Assembly: GCF_014638095.1 (NCBI RefSeq)
Contig: NZ_BMFH01000001.1
Span: forward strand, 1,745,227-1,809,226
DNA length: 64,000 nt
DNA from: Muriicola marianensis
GTDB lineage: Bacteria > Bacteroidota > Bacteroidia > Flavobacteriales > Flavobacteriaceae
Direction of reading: 5' to 3'
In this document: positions 1 to 9,476 of the stretch, one piece after another
Position numbering within the stretch: the first letter of the stretch is position 1
Layout: every line of letters begins with the position of its first letter
Notes under the pieces: generated by a model
The model's database searches: none
Told to the model about the DNA's origin: nothing
What the model saw: only the letters and a program-made list of their open reading frames with translations
Program-made: the position numbers and the translations under genes

Positions 1-310
1 GAAAAATGCAAACCGACATGGCAAATAAGATTCGTATGAGAAAATACCTGATCCTCAGCAAGACATTTTTTGTCTCGGCATCGGGAAATGCATCAATGCC
101 GATCATGACCCCGGCAATACTAGCCCCCGCCAGGGCAATAATTAGGTAAAAAATAAAGGTGTTCTTAGGCAGGCGAAATGCCGGATAACTCGTAGCCAGG
201 ATAAAAAGGCCTGTGAATAGTGTGAAATAGGTATATCCCAGGGTGAATATAGCTATGGCCAAAGCAACTAGTAGAAACTGTATATGGATGTACAGACTTT
301 GTCCTTTCAT
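1..310 (-). CDS. Membrane protein, N-terminal fragment (possible O-antigen polymerase/ligase)
   Basis: The gene starts at the ATG complementary to 308-310 and runs off the left edge; about 103 codons are visible. The translation begins MKGQSLYIHIQFLLVALAIA and shows at least three hydrophobic segments separated by short charged loops, so it is an integral membrane protein. Its start overlaps the stop of the upstream glycosyltransferase (ATGA-type overlap), so it is part of the same polysaccharide operon. By position (after the flippase and a glycosyltransferase) an O-antigen polymerase or ligase (Wzy/WaaL type) is the natural guess, but no diagnostic motif is visible in this fragment, so that function is inference only. 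Confidence 0.6.
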   Translation of the reverse strand, partial: MKGQSLYIHIQFLLVALAIAIFTLGYTYFTLFTGLFILATSYPAFRLPKNTFIFYLIIALAGASIAGVMIGIDAFPDAETKNVLLRIRYFLIRILFAMSVCIF

Positions 311-1209
311 TTTCTGACATCTAAAACGATCTTAAATATGTACTTGATGACGAAAACCAACTGACGACCAAAAAACATTAAGAATGCAACGGGCCCTATC
401 GAATGCTTCCTCATGAACAAATATCCGATCCTGAAGTTTTTGTAAGACCTGATGTTATTCAGATACCATTTGAGATTTTTAAAGGTAAATTGTTCTTTTC
501 TCCCGGTATTCTCATGTACATTCCACGCCTTTAATTCGGGGTTTACTTCCATTTTAAATCCGGCCTTCCCTGCTCTTAGAAATAAATCAGTGTCTCCGTC
601 ATATTGAGGAAAGTTCTCTGAATCGCAAAGGCCTATTGATTCAAATACTTTCGTGGGAATACTCACCGCCATTCCGCCGCACCAATCAATTTCCCTTTTC
701 TCACTATAGGCGGGCCCGTCTTTTTTTCCGGTTCCAATATTTATTTTGGTATCGGTCCAGGGCCGGTACAATCCTCCAAAAGAAAAAAGGATGTCAGGCG
801 TACTTTTCCTGAACATCTTGGAAGCAATGATCGTCTCCTGACCATTATTACGAATTAATCTTTGAAGTATAATGAAGTAATCCTCCTCTACATAAAGATC
901 CTTGTTCCAGAAGAGGATATGGGTAGGTTTCGGGGATTGATTAATGGCGTATTCGATGCCCTTGTTGATCCCGGCCGACCAGAATAAATTCCCGTCCCCA
1001 TAAAGAAGGATCACATCCGGATAATGCTGTTGAATCCATGTGGAGGTACCATCTGTGGACCCGTCGTCAATTACAATAATTTCCAGCGGCCAGGCTTCTT
1101 CTGTCCGGCTCTGAAAATAAGCCATTGCACGATGAAGGTTCTCCAGGCACATCTGAGTGTATTTTAACTCATTAAATACCGGGATAAGTATACTGATGCG
1201 ATACTCCAT
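307..1209 (-). CDS. GT2-family glycosyltransferase
   Basis: A 300-residue GT-A fold glycosyltransferase of family 2, expected to transfer a sugar from a nucleotide donor to the growing polysaccharide repeat unit at the inner membrane. The N-terminus has the nucleotide-binding strand SILIPVFNE followed by IDDGSTDG (about 47-54) and GDGNLFWSAGINKG (71-84). The usual metal-binding NDD/DXD position reads WNKD (101-104), so the first aspartate is replaced by lysine. WCGG (176-179) and the acidic DGDTDLFLRA (204-213) match the acceptor and catalytic-base region of the family. It lies 3 bp downstream of the flippase gene. Sugar specificity cannot be told; rhamnosyl- or related transfer would fit the locus. 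Confidence 0.85.
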   Translation of the reverse strand: MEYRISILIPVFNELKYTQMCLENLHRAMAYFQSRTEEAWPLEIIVIDDGSTDGTSTWIQQHYPDVILLYGDGNLFWSAGINKGIEYAINQSPKPTHILFWNKDLYVEEDYFIILQRLIRNNGQETIIASKMFRKSTPDILFSFGGLYRPWTDTKINIGTGKKDGPAYSEKREIDWCGGMAVSIPTKVFESIGLCDSENFPQYDGDTDLFLRAGKAGFKMEVNPELKAWNVHENTGRKEQFTFKNLKWYLNNIRSYKNFRIGYLFMRKHSIGPVAFLMFFGRQLVFVIKYIFKIVLDVRK

Positions 1210-1212
1210 TGG

Positions 1213-2568
1213 TTAGGATGTTGATTTCGATTGGACCTTCATCGACCTAATCACCTGAATTACCTGAAAAGGCCCCGTAAAGCAAAACAAAGATAGGCTA
1301 ATAATCGTGGCCAGGATGACCCCGTTCAGTCCCATAGAAAATGTATTTACAAATAAGATCGAGAGTGGAATATTGATAATTGCTCCGATGAGGGAGGTAG
1401 CCAGTTGAAGATTGGTTTTTGAAATCCCATTGGTAAAATACGCCAGAATCGAATGGACTATACTGAACCAAATCAACAAGGCCATAAACAGGTAATTCCC
1501 TGTCGTCAATCCCAGATCTCCTTTACCCAACCAGATACGAATAGCAATATCTCCGGAAAGGACCATGGCCCCCAACACCAAGATGTACACTCCGGAAAGA
1601 CCCGTTAGGTTCCGCATCGTCTTCTCAATCCAGACAAAATCCTTTTTTTCATACGCCTCGGTATAAATGGCCCATAGGGGAGCATTGATCAGAGTGTGCA
1701 AAACGAGGAGAAGGTTGAAGAAGCGATATATCACGTCGTACCTGGTGACTTCTTCAGGACTTGTGAGTTGTAAGAGGATAAATCTGTCTGTCATCAAAAT
1801 GACCATCATGGTGGTCTGAAGGAAAAAGAACCTCAATCCCAGCGAAAGGATAGGGCGTAAAAGTTCTTTGTCATATAGTTTAAAAGAAGGGCGCAAGAAG
1901 TTGTTTTTCCAATAGAACCACAGGCTCAATCCGAGATTCGCCAACACCATACTCATGCCGTAACCCAGGGCGAGCAGATGCAGGTCCGAATTCGTAAAAG
2001 TGATTAAAAGGACTACAACAAGAAGTGCCATTACCTGGAAGCTAAATTGATTCAACACCGCTAATGACGCTTTTTGAACTGCGTGAAAAACTGTGTTGAT
2101 CAATGAAAGCACAAAGTTGGCAAGGGTAAAAAAAAGTACAATTAAAACCAATGTTTCGAGATAATCCCTGCCGTATTTATCAGAATTCAGAACGCTCTCC
2201 CAGGGTATGAGATCGGAGCATACATAGACGAGCAAATAGATCACGACTGAAAAACCCAAAAGGGCGAAATATCCAGTACTTAAGTATTTTCTGGCCAGCC
2301 TTTCATCTCCCATGCTCAGCGCCTCAGATAATTTATTCTTTACCCCGTTGGCAATCCCCAGGTCAAAAAATACGATCCAGTGCAGAAAGGAGAGTACCAC
2401 AGCCCATAACCCATAATCCTCGACATCCAGATATTTCAAGAGGAAGCGAACCAGGATAAATGACAGGCCTACAGAGAGAACCTTATACAGGAAAGACCGT
2501 TTAAGTTGCTTGAGGAAATTCAGGCTACGGACATGAAGTCGGGATTTTCTATCCTCGAAGTACTTCAT
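1213..2568 (-). CDS. wzx: Wzx-type polysaccharide flippase (MOP superfamily)
   Basis: A 451-residue, strongly hydrophobic protein with roughly 12 to 14 predicted membrane helices, the size and hydropathy of oligosaccharide flippases of the multidrug/oligosaccharidyl-lipid/polysaccharide exporter group. It is expected to flip undecaprenyl-linked repeat units across the inner membrane. The N-terminal stretch after a basic leader reads LLKYLDVEDYGLWAVVLSF, a typical family opening (YGLW/YG motif in helix 1-2). It overlaps the start-proximal colD gene end by 20 bp (colD ends at 2549), so the two are probably co-translated. The assignment to Wzx rather than another MOP exporter rests on operon context. 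Confidence 0.85.
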   Translation of the reverse strand: MKYFEDRKSRLHVRSLNFLKQLKRSFLYKVLSVGLSFILVRFLLKYLDVEDYGLWAVVLSFLHWIVFFDLGIANGVKNKLSEALSMGDERLARKYLSTGYFALLGFSVVIYLLVYVCSDLIPWESVLNSDKYGRDYLETLVLIVLFFTLANFVLSLINTVFHAVQKASLAVLNQFSFQVMALLVVVLLITFTNSDLHLLALGYGMSMVLANLGLSLWFYWKNNFLRPSFKLYDKELLRPILSLGLRFFFLQTTMMVILMTDRFILLQLTSPEEVTRYDVIYRFFNLLLVLHTLINAPLWAIYTEAYEKKDFVWIEKTMRNLTGLSGVYILVLGAMVLSGDIAIRIWLGKGDLGLTTGNYLFMALLIWFSIVHSILAYFTNGISKTNLQLATSLIGAIINIPLSILFVNTFSMGLNGVILATIISLSLFCFTGPFQVIQVIRSMKVQSKSTS

Positions 2569-3712
2569 AGAGATGGTCTATTTCCTTAAAGAGTGGGATT
2601 TGATGATTCCCTACGAAAAATCCGTTTTTATCCAGGTATTTTGCATTGGGAAGCGCGCCGTGAACCTCATAATCAAAGTAGCGCAGGACCTCGTTCTTGG
2701 TAAAGTCACCGGTTACAATCGGCCTGGATTCGATCCCGTTGCTATCCAACTCCTTAATGACTTCGGACCTCTTGCGAGGGGAATCCGGTTTGATGATCAG
2801 ACTAAACCCGAACCAGCTGCTTTGTTCAATCTCCAGCTGGATTAAAAAATCGGGGTGCCCCTTAAATTTCTCGACAAAATGCGCCGCATTTTTTCTTCGC
2901 TGATCTATGAAGGCGGGGAGCTTTTTCAATTGTTCAATCCCGATTGCCCCACTCATTTCCAGCGGTCTCAGATTGTATCCGGGGAGGACAAACCGAAATG
3001 ATTCTGTAAACCAATCAGGGCTCTTTTTGGCCACCAGATTATCTTCGGGCAGATGCCTGGTCCAGCCATGAGACCTAATCGATAGGAGTATATGGTATAA
3101 TTCCTTGTCATCGGTGACGATCAGTCCGCCTTCCATGGTGGACATATGGTGGGAGAAAAAGGTGGAAAAACTCCCCATGATTCCGAAAGTACCCGCTTGC
3201 TTTCCTTGAAATCTGGCCCCCATGGATTCACAATTGTCTTCAAAGAGCATAATATCCCTGTTTCCTATGATCTCCTGAATCTTTTGGAAATCGTTGGGAT
3301 TTCCAAGAAGATTTACAGCCAGGATCATTTTTGTGGACTTGCTTACAGCTTCCTCCAGGGCTTTCAGATCGTAATTCAGGGTTCCGAGGTCAACGTCCAC
3401 AAACTTTAGCTTTAAACCGTATTGGTATAAGGGATAGTAGGTAGTGGACCAGGATACGGCGGGGACTATCACCTCATCTCCCCTATTGAGCCTGGGATTT
3501 TTTGTATAGAACAAAGAGGCTATGGCTAACAGGTTAGCAGAAGACCCGGAATTGACCATCACGCAATACCTCGATCCTGTATATTCGGCAAATTTAGATT
3601 CGAATTCAAATACATAGTCAGACATGGTATACATGTCCTTATCTATGACTGATTGGATAGCCTTAAGCTCTGCGTCATCCCAGGTAGAAGATGCCAGTTT
3701 ATATGTGTTCAT
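2549..3712 (-). CDS. colD: GDP-4-keto-6-deoxy-D-mannose 3-dehydratase (ColD)
   Basis: This 387-residue protein belongs to the DegT/DnrJ/EryC1/StrS fold but carries the ColD signature. The PLP-Schiff-base lysine is replaced by histidine: residues 182-195 read [14 protein letters not shown] with His188, the same residue number as the catalytic His of E. coli O55 ColD (388 aa). Other stretches that match ColD as I remember it are LASSTWDD (6-13), [12 protein letters not shown] (84-95), [10 protein letters not shown] (157-166) and RPIVTG near 310. ColD uses PMP and glutamate to remove the C3 hydroxyl of GDP-4-keto-6-deoxymannose, the committed step to GDP-L-colitose. Its substrate is made by the gmd product in the same operon. 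It overlaps the preceding colC-like gene by 14 bp. Confidence 0.9.
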   Translation of the reverse strand: MNTYKLASSTWDDAELKAIQSVIDKDMYTMSDYVFEFESKFAEYTGSRYCVMVNSGSSANLLAIASLFYTKNPRLNRGDEVIVPAVSWSTTYYPLYQYGLKLKFVDVDLGTLNYDLKALEEAVSKSTKMILAVNLLGNPNDFQKIQEIIGNRDIMLFEDNCESMGARFQGKQAGTFGIMGSFSTFFSHHMSTMEGGLIVTDDKELYHILLSIRSHGWTRHLPEDNLVAKKSPDWFTESFRFVLPGYNLRPLEMSGAIGIEQLKKLPAFIDQRRKNAAHFVEKFKGHPDFLIQLEIEQSSWFGFSLIIKPDSPRKRSEVIKELDSNGIESRPIVTGDFTKNEVLRYFDYEVHGALPNAKYLDKNGFFVGNHQIPLFKEIDHLYEVLRG

Positions 3713-4634
3713 TCCCTATGGATTTATAATATTCGAATGTTCTTCTTATGCCTTCTTCCAGAGAGGTTTTCGGCTCCCAGCCCAAGGCTTTTAGTTTTGT
3801 ATTGTCCATCAGTTTTCTTTTCATCCCGACAGGTTTGGTTAAATCGTGTTTGAATGTTCCCCTATATCCCAGGATATCAGCAATAGTGTGATAATACTCA
3901 TTGATCGTGTAGTCATACCCAAGACCTACGTTAAGATCCTGAGGTAATTCTTCAAACCTTTCAATAGCATAGAAGACAAAATCTGCCAGATCTCCGGAGT
4001 ACATGAATTCCCTTCTACTGAGGCCATCCCCCCAGATGTCCACTTCATTGATCCCTTCCTTTACCGCCAGATCGATCTTTCGGATAACGGCGGGCAGCAT
4101 ATGCGAATTTCTAGGATCAAATTTATCAAACCGTCCATACAGATTGCATGGGATTAGTGTTTTGTAGGACAATTCAGGATTTGTATCACTAATATATTGG
4201 CAGAGACGTGTTGCGACAATTTTTGCGAGGGCATATCCTTCATTGGTCGGTTCCAGCTCTCCTTTGAGGACCATCGACTCTTCAAGTGGGTTCTTCGCCC
4301 CTCTGGGATACATACACGAACTCGCAATATTCAGAAGCCTGGGAACCTTTGCAGCCAGGGTCTCGCCTATGAGATTCCTTCCCATGTCCAGATTGTCCAT
4401 CAGAAAACCAACGGGATTTGCCATGTTGGCCTGTATTCCTCCCACCAGGCCGGCTGCATGAATAATTAGATCAGGTTTATGGGCAGACAGATACGCTTTT
4501 ACCTCACGCCTGTCTAATAAGTTGAGTTCAGAACTTGTCGGATGCAGAACGTCATGGTCTGTGGCTTCAGGATGCTCAAGGATATTCCTTCCCACCATCC
4601 CTGTACCTCCCGTCAATAGGATTTTATAAGGCAT
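3699..4634 (-). CDS. colC: GDP-L-colitose synthase / GDP-L-fucose synthase-like epimerase-reductase
   Basis: A 311-residue short-chain dehydrogenase of the extended type with NADP-binding TGGTGMVG (8-15), the Ser/Cys of SSCMYP (105-110), the YALAK dyad (Tyr134, Lys138) and His178. These correspond to the Ser, Cys, Tyr, Lys and His residues that GDP-fucose synthase uses for C3/C5 epimerisation and C4 reduction. ColC and Fcl share this architecture. Because the next gene is a clear colD, the ColC role (C5 epimerisation and C4 reduction of the 3-deoxy intermediate to GDP-L-colitose) is preferred over GDP-L-fucose synthesis. Sequence alone does not separate the two, and both activities could occur. 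Confidence 0.75.
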   Translation of the reverse strand: MPYKILLTGGTGMVGRNILEHPEATDHDVLHPTSSELNLLDRREVKAYLSAHKPDLIIHAAGLVGGIQANMANPVGFLMDNLDMGRNLIGETLAAKVPRLLNIASSCMYPRGAKNPLEESMVLKGELEPTNEGYALAKIVATRLCQYISDTNPELSYKTLIPCNLYGRFDKFDPRNSHMLPAVIRKIDLAVKEGINEVDIWGDGLSRREFMYSGDLADFVFYAIERFEELPQDLNVGLGYDYTINEYYHTIADILGYRGTFKHDLTKPVGMKRKLMDNTKLKALGWEPKTSLEEGIRRTFEYYKSIGNEHI

Positions 4635-4646
4635 TGGGCTCTCGGC

Positions 4647-5759
4647 TTATTCGAAATAATTTTTTATCCTGTATCCCCCATCACGCAGATATTGTTCCTT
4701 CTGCATCAGTTTCAGATCACTTTCCATCATATCCTTGATAAGGGCCTGGAGATCGTATTTAGGTACCCACCCCAGCTTTTCTCTGGCTTTGGTGGCGTCA
4801 CCGACCAGAATATCCACCTCGGTAGGTCTGAAATAACGAGGATCTATACTGAGTACTTCTTTGCCTGCCGGGAGCTGGTACTTTTCATTCTTGCAGGATT
4901 TTACAAACGCTTTCTCGTCCACGCCTTCCCCTTCAAATTCGATCTCCACCCCTGCTTCGGCAAAACTCATTCTGACAAAGTCCCTGACCTTGGTGGTCTT
5001 TCCTGTGGCGATGACCCAATCTTCGGCTTCATCGGCCTGTAAAATCATCCACATCATACGGATGTAGTCCTTAGCATGGCCCCAGTCTCTTTTTGCATCC
5101 AGATTTCCGAGATAAAATTTATCCTGGAGACCGAGAACGATCCTCGAAACTGCACGTGTGATTTTTCGGGTCACAAATGTCTCACCCCGTATGGGGGATT
5201 CATGATTAAACAAAATACCATTACAGGCAAACATGCCGTATGCTTCCCTGTAATTTACCGTGATCCAGTACGCATACATTTTTGCCACTGCATATGGGCT
5301 CCTGGGGTAGAAAGGCGTTTTTTCTGTCTGAGGGACTTCCTGCACCTTGCCATAGAGTTCAGAGGTTGAAGCCTGGTATATTCGCGTCTTTCGCTCCATC
5401 CCCAATAGCCTGACCGCATCTAGGATCCTCAGTGTTCCCAGTGCATCAGTATTAGCTGTGTACTCTGGTGTTTCAAATGACACGTGAACGTGACTCATAG
5501 CCGCGAGGTTGTATATCTCATCTGGTTGAATCTGTTGGATCAGCCTGATGAGATTCGTGCTATCTGTCATGTCTCCGTAATGGAGGAAGAAATGTTGATC
5601 TTCAACATGGGGATCCTCATAAATATGATCTATACGTTCTGTGTTAAAGATCGAAGACCTTCTTTTGATACCGTGAACTTCATAACCCTTCTTGAGGAGG
5701 AACTCACTCAGGTAAGCTCCGTCCTGCCCTGTTACCCCTGTAATTAATGCAACTTTCAT
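4647..5759 (-). CDS. gmd: GDP-mannose 4,6-dehydratase
   Basis: The 370-residue protein is a full-length Gmd. It has the Rossmann motif [11 protein letters not shown] (7-17), the catalytic STSE (131-134) and Tyr156-xxx-Lys160 in SPYAVAK. The arginine-rich [13 protein letters not shown] (33-45) is typical of the NADP/GDP-mannose binding region. It converts GDP-D-mannose to GDP-4-keto-6-deoxy-D-mannose in the cytosol, the common precursor for colitose, fucose, perosamine and GDP-rhamnose. Placement immediately before the colC- and colD-like genes points to colitose. No mannose-1-phosphate guanylyltransferase gene is present in the window, so GDP-mannose must come from elsewhere. Confidence 0.95.
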   Translation of the reverse strand: MKVALITGVTGQDGAYLSEFLLKKGYEVHGIKRRSSIFNTERIDHIYEDPHVEDQHFFLHYGDMTDSTNLIRLIQQIQPDEIYNLAAMSHVHVSFETPEYTANTDALGTLRILDAVRLLGMERKTRIYQASTSELYGKVQEVPQTEKTPFYPRSPYAVAKMYAYWITVNYREAYGMFACNGILFNHESPIRGETFVTRKITRAVSRIVLGLQDKFYLGNLDAKRDWGHAKDYIRMMWMILQADEAEDWVIATGKTTKVRDFVRMSFAEAGVEIEFEGEGVDEKAFVKSCKNEKYQLPAGKEVLSIDPRYFRPTEVDILVGDATKAREKLGWVPKYDLQALIKDMMESDLKLMQKEQYLRDGGYRIKNYFE

Positions 5760-5783
5760 GTTTACTCTTTTTGGGTGATCGTA

Positions 5784-7004
5784 TTATTTGAATGCGGTTG
5801 TAACACCTGCAAAATCAAGAATGACCTTGTCCTCTGGACTGGGTTTTTCTACAAATTCTTTGTGTTTCACGAGGTATACCACAATATCAGCCTTTTCAAT
5901 AGCTTCTTTCATATCGGTAAGCTTAAAGACGTGATGAGATTCTATGTTGGGCTCTACGATATAGATTTCTTCATTATTGGAATTTTGTAACACCTTTTGT
6001 GCTATATACTTGGCGGGAGACTCCCTTAGATCGTCTATATCAGGCTTAAAGGCAAGACCCATAATAGCCACTTTTGGTTTCCTGCCCGTATCCAGTTGGA
6101 ACTGAAGCTTTGCCGATTGAATCTTTTCTGCGCACCAAAAGGATTTGTAGTTGTTGATCTCCCTGGCAGCTCCGATGATCTTGGATTCCAGGGGATAATC
6201 TGAAACAATAAAATAGGGGTCAACCGCAATACAATGCCCACCCACGCCACATCCCGGGCTCAAAATATTAACCCTGGGGTGTTTATTGGCAAGAGCAATT
6301 AATTCCCATACATCCACATTGGCTTTATCACAGATCAGGGAGAGCTCATTGGCAAATGCGATCTGAACATCCCGGGAGGAGTTCTCTACCAATTTACACA
6401 TTTCTGCTGTTCTGGCATTGGTTTGGTGCAAAGCACCCTTGACGTATTTGCTGTAAAATTCAGAAGCCTTTTTTGTAGATCTTTCATCGATCCCGCCGAT
6501 AACCCGGTCATTGTGGACCAATTCATACATAACATTTCCCGGTAGTACCCTTTCCGGACAATAGGCGATAAAGAGTTGGTCCCTTAGCTCCGGACGATGG
6601 TCGTAGATCAGGTCTCTCATTTTGTCCGTAGTGCCTATAGGAGAGGTGGATTCAATGATGTAGAGATCTCCTTTCTTGAGGAGTGGAATAATGGCCTGAG
6701 TCGCTGCTTCGACAAAGGAAATGTCCGGTTCATTTTTCCCCTTGAAAGGTGTTGGTACTACAATGAGGTATGCATCGGCAGAAACCGGCTTCACATCTGC
6801 CTTCAGCAAGCCTTTCCTCACGGCACTGGAAACCTCCTGGTCTAATGAAGGTTCTACGATATGTATTTTACCCTGATTGATGGTCTCCACTACTTCCGGA
6901 TTCACATCAACCCCGTGTACCCTACTGCCACTTTTAGCTATCAGGGCCGCAGTGGGAAGTCCGATGTACCCGAGTCCCATCATAACAACATCTCGTTTCT
7001 CCAT
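5784..7004 (-). CDS. wecC: UDP-N-acetyl-D-mannosamine dehydrogenase
   Basis: A 406-residue member of the UDP-glucose/GDP-mannose dehydrogenase family. It has the NAD-binding GLGYIG (10-15), a central dimerisation helix region with KLVENSSRD (204-212), and the catalytic cysteine in GCGVGGHCIAVDP (251-263), where Cys258 is the thiohemiacetal residue. Oxidation of UDP-ManNAc yields UDP-ManNAcA with two NAD+. The HCIAVDP form rather than a lysine-containing variant, and the adjacent wecB gene 1 bp away, favour WecC over UDP-glucose dehydrogenase. It probably supplies ManNAcA to the encoded polysaccharide. Confidence 0.9.
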   Translation of the reverse strand: MEKRDVVMMGLGYIGLPTAALIAKSGSRVHGVDVNPEVVETINQGKIHIVEPSLDQEVSSAVRKGLLKADVKPVSADAYLIVVPTPFKGKNEPDISFVEAATQAIIPLLKKGDLYIIESTSPIGTTDKMRDLIYDHRPELRDQLFIAYCPERVLPGNVMYELVHNDRVIGGIDERSTKKASEFYSKYVKGALHQTNARTAEMCKLVENSSRDVQIAFANELSLICDKANVDVWELIALANKHPRVNILSPGCGVGGHCIAVDPYFIVSDYPLESKIIGAAREINNYKSFWCAEKIQSAKLQFQLDTGRKPKVAIMGLAFKPDIDDLRESPAKYIAQKVLQNSNNEEIYIVEPNIESHHVFKLTDMKEAIEKADIVVYLVKHKEFVEKPSPEDKVILDFAGVTTAFK

Positions 7005-7005
7005 A

Positions 7006-8136
7006 TTACTCTAGGTTATCTATGAATTCAACTATTTTTTTGCAGGCCGTTCCGTCTCCGTATGGATTGTGCTTGGCACTCATTTCGTCGTAGTGAACCT
7101 GATTTTTCAGCAACCTGTCAGTTTCCAAAAAAATCTTTGATCGGTCGGTCCCGACCAAAATTACAGTACCCGCTTCCACTGCTTCAGGCCTTTCTGTGGT
7201 TTCCCGCATGACCAGCACGGGTTTGCCCAGGCTAGGGGCTTCTTCCTGTACGCCCCCACTGTCTGTTATGATCATATAAGATTGAGCCATCAACCAAACA
7301 AACGCCGGGTATGAAAGGGGATCAATTAGTTTGACGTTTGGTATGTTATCGAGCATTTCATATACAGGCCGCCTGACATTCGGATTCAGGTGAACAGGAT
7401 ATACGAGGTCTGCCTGGGGATGTTCTTTTGCTATTTGCTTCAAGGCAAGACAGATTTCCTCAAATCCCCGGCCGTGATTCTCTCTTCTGTGGCCGGTGAC
7501 CAGAATAATTTTTCTCCCATTTTTGACAAGGTTCTTGAGATTATCGATTTCCTTATCCTGAAAATCAGGTCTTGCAACTTTACCAGAACTGTAATTCAAC
7601 GCATCTATGACGGTATTCCCTGTCACCAGGATATTCTTTGGTTCTATCTTTTCCTCCAACAAGTTGAGTTCTGCTTTTCGGGTAGGCGGAAAATGATAAT
7701 CACTGATCACACCTGCGATCCTTCTATTCATTTCTTCAGGAAAAGGAGAATGCTTATTGAAAGTCCGGAGACCGGCCTCCACATGACACAATTTTGCTCC
7801 TTGGTAAAATGTAGCTAATGATGCCGCCATGGTCGTCGAAGTATCCCCGTGCACAAAAACATAATCGGGACTGAAGTCCTCCAGAACTTCCTTCAGATGT
7901 ATGATGATATCGGCCGTAAGGGTATACAAATTCTGGTTGGGACGCATAAGATCCAGATCGTATTGTGGCTCAATCTCAAAGAAGTCGAGCACCTGGTCCA
8001 GCATTTGCCTGTGTTGTGCCGTAACGCATACTCTTGTGTCAAATTTTTCAGGGTACTTCTGGAATTCTTTGACGAGGGGAGCCATTTTAATTGCTTCGGG
8101 GCGGGTGCCGAATACGATCAGGGTTTTTTTTCTCAT
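7006..8136 (-). CDS. wecB: UDP-N-acetylglucosamine 2-epimerase (non-hydrolysing)
   Basis: A 376-residue GT-B-like epimerase of normal length. Signatures include GTRPEAIKMAPL near the N-terminus, HGDTSTTMAA, HVEAGLRT, FPEEMNRR, GHRREN and the C-terminal DSGGVQEEAPSLGKPVLVMRE block, which together define the non-hydrolysing WecB/MnaA group. It converts UDP-GlcNAc to UDP-ManNAc, the substrate of the WecC-type enzyme encoded 1 bp downstream. Its start overlaps the rfbD stop (ATGA overlap at 8133-8136), implying translational coupling across the rhamnose and ManNAcA branches of the operon. Confidence 0.95.
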   Translation of the reverse strand: MRKKTLIVFGTRPEAIKMAPLVKEFQKYPEKFDTRVCVTAQHRQMLDQVLDFFEIEPQYDLDLMRPNQNLYTLTADIIIHLKEVLEDFSPDYVFVHGDTSTTMAASLATFYQGAKLCHVEAGLRTFNKHSPFPEEMNRRIAGVISDYHFPPTRKAELNLLEEKIEPKNILVTGNTVIDALNYSSGKVARPDFQDKEIDNLKNLVKNGRKIILVTGHRRENHGRGFEEICLALKQIAKEHPQADLVYPVHLNPNVRRPVYEMLDNIPNVKLIDPLSYPAFVWLMAQSYMIITDSGGVQEEAPSLGKPVLVMRETTERPEAVEAGTVILVGTDRSKIFLETDRLLKNQVHYDEMSAKHNPYGDGTACKKIVEFIDNLE

Positions 8137-8927
8137 TCCTTCCCGGGCTTTTCCTCTAATAAAATACTATACGACGGTCTTCGTGCAAAACTACGATAAT
8201 TCCTATCCCTGACAATCTCAACCGAATCTTCCAGGTTATTGGATTTCAGAATCCCTACTGCAAAGTCGTACCAGGTCATAGGATCCTTATCTGTAAAATG
8301 AATGATTCCGGGAGTCCAGTTACCTGTCTTGATCAGAGTAAGGATCAACCTCGCCAGATTTTTTGCGTTTGTTGGACATCCCACCTGAGAGTCCGTAACT
8401 CTTAATGTTTCTCCCTGTCTTGCCTTCTGTAGAATATTCGTATAAAAATTTGTGCCCGACTCAGAATAAAGCCAGGACGTGCGGATGATCAGAAATTCGT
8501 CAAGGAGCTGCTTAATATATTCCTCTCCTTTTAATTTTGATTTCCCATATTCGTTAATGGGGTTCGTTTGATCCCCTGGATAGTATCCCGTTTTCTTCTC
8601 CCCGTCGAAGACATAATCGGTAGAGATATGGATGAATCTCACCCGGTTCTTACGGCATTGATCAGCGAGATTTTTGACCCCTTCTGCATTGACAGCGAAG
8701 GCCTTTTCCGGAAATCTTTCTGCATTCTCCACCTGGGTATACGCAGCACAGTTAATACAATAATCAAATGTAGTCTTGGAAAATACTTCAGAAATTGACT
8801 CGGGTTTTGTAAGGTCGACCTCTGATTTTGAAGCAAAGGTCAGTTCCAGTTCTGGAAATTCATTCGCCATTTTTTGGATCGATACCCCCAGTTGACCCTG
8901 GGCCCCGGTAACTATTACCCGTTTCAT
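8133..8927 (-). CDS. rfbD: dTDP-4-dehydrorhamnose reductase
   Basis: A 264-residue reductase with the NAD(P)-binding TGAQGQLG (7-14), STDYVFDG (102-109) and the Tyr127-xxx-Lys131 dyad in NEYGKSK. It performs the last step to dTDP-L-rhamnose, reducing dTDP-4-keto-L-rhamnose. It is somewhat shorter than the common 285-300 residues of RfbD, mainly at the C-terminus, but all catalytic elements are present. Both ends overlap neighbours by 4 bp (rfbC upstream, wecB downstream), typical of a co-translated operon. Confidence 0.92.
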   Translation of the reverse strand: MKRVIVTGAQGQLGVSIQKMANEFPELELTFASKSEVDLTKPESISEVFSKTTFDYCINCAAYTQVENAERFPEKAFAVNAEGVKNLADQCRKNRVRFIHISTDYVFDGEKKTGYYPGDQTNPINEYGKSKLKGEEYIKQLLDEFLIIRTSWLYSESGTNFYTNILQKARQGETLRVTDSQVGCPTNAKNLARLILTLIKTGNWTPGIIHFTDKDPMTWYDFAVGILKSNNLEDSVEIVRDRNYRSFARRPSYSILLEEKPGKE

Positions 8928-9469
8928 ATGGACAGATCCTTTAATTTGGGAAGTTTCATGTCCTTATCAGAAAGAATGATCTTATTTTCAGGAAAGCCCC
9001 AATCGATTTTTAAATCGGGATCATTATAGATAATGCCAGATTCGGCATCCTTGTTGTAATATTCATCGCATTTGTATAAAAAGACAGAGTCGTCCTTCAA
9101 GGAAAGGAAGCCGTGTGCCATTCCTTTGGGAATAAAAAGCATTTTTCTGTTGGATTCAGAAAGGATGGTCCTGAAAACGTTCCTGTAGGTGTTGCTGTCC
9201 CTCCGCAGATCGACGACCACATCAAGCACTTCCCCCCTCACCACTCTCACAAGCTTCGCCTGAGCATGTTTGCCGGTCTGAAAATGGAGTCCGCGCAAGA
9301 CACCTTCATGGGAAACTGAATGATTGTCCTGTACAAAACCAACAGATCTTCCTAAAACTGCCTCCAGGGTTTTATGGTTGTAGGATTCGAAAAATAATCC
9401 TCTCCGGTCCCGAAAGGTAGGCGGTTCCATTAGAAAACAGTCTTCTATATTCGTTGGCGTGATTTTCAA
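8924..9469 (-). CDS. rfbC: dTDP-4-dehydrorhamnose 3,5-epimerase
   Basis: A 181-residue cupin of the RmlC family, full length. It shows RGLHFQ (59-64) with the catalytic His62, the conserved Lys72 of AKLVRV, the PKGMAHGF turn (114-121) and Tyr132, which acts as the general acid in characterised RmlC. The enzyme epimerises C3 and C5 of dTDP-4-keto-6-deoxyglucose. It sits between rfbA and rfbD in the operon, with 7 bp to rfbA and a 4-bp overlap with rfbD. Confidence 0.95.
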   Translation of the reverse strand: MKITPTNIEDCFLMEPPTFRDRRGLFFESYNHKTLEAVLGRSVGFVQDNHSVSHEGVLRGLHFQTGKHAQAKLVRVVRGEVLDVVVDLRRDSNTYRNVFRTILSESNRKMLFIPKGMAHGFLSLKDDSVFLYKCDEYYNKDAESGIIYNDPDLKIDWGFPENKIILSDKDMKLPKLKDLSI

Positions 9470-9476
9470 GTCGGAT

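Noticed and set aside
3699-4634. Interpretation as GDP-fucose synthase (fcl)
   Set aside because: The motifs fit both, but the adjacent ColD makes colitose synthase more likely; fucose synthesis is kept as an alternative.
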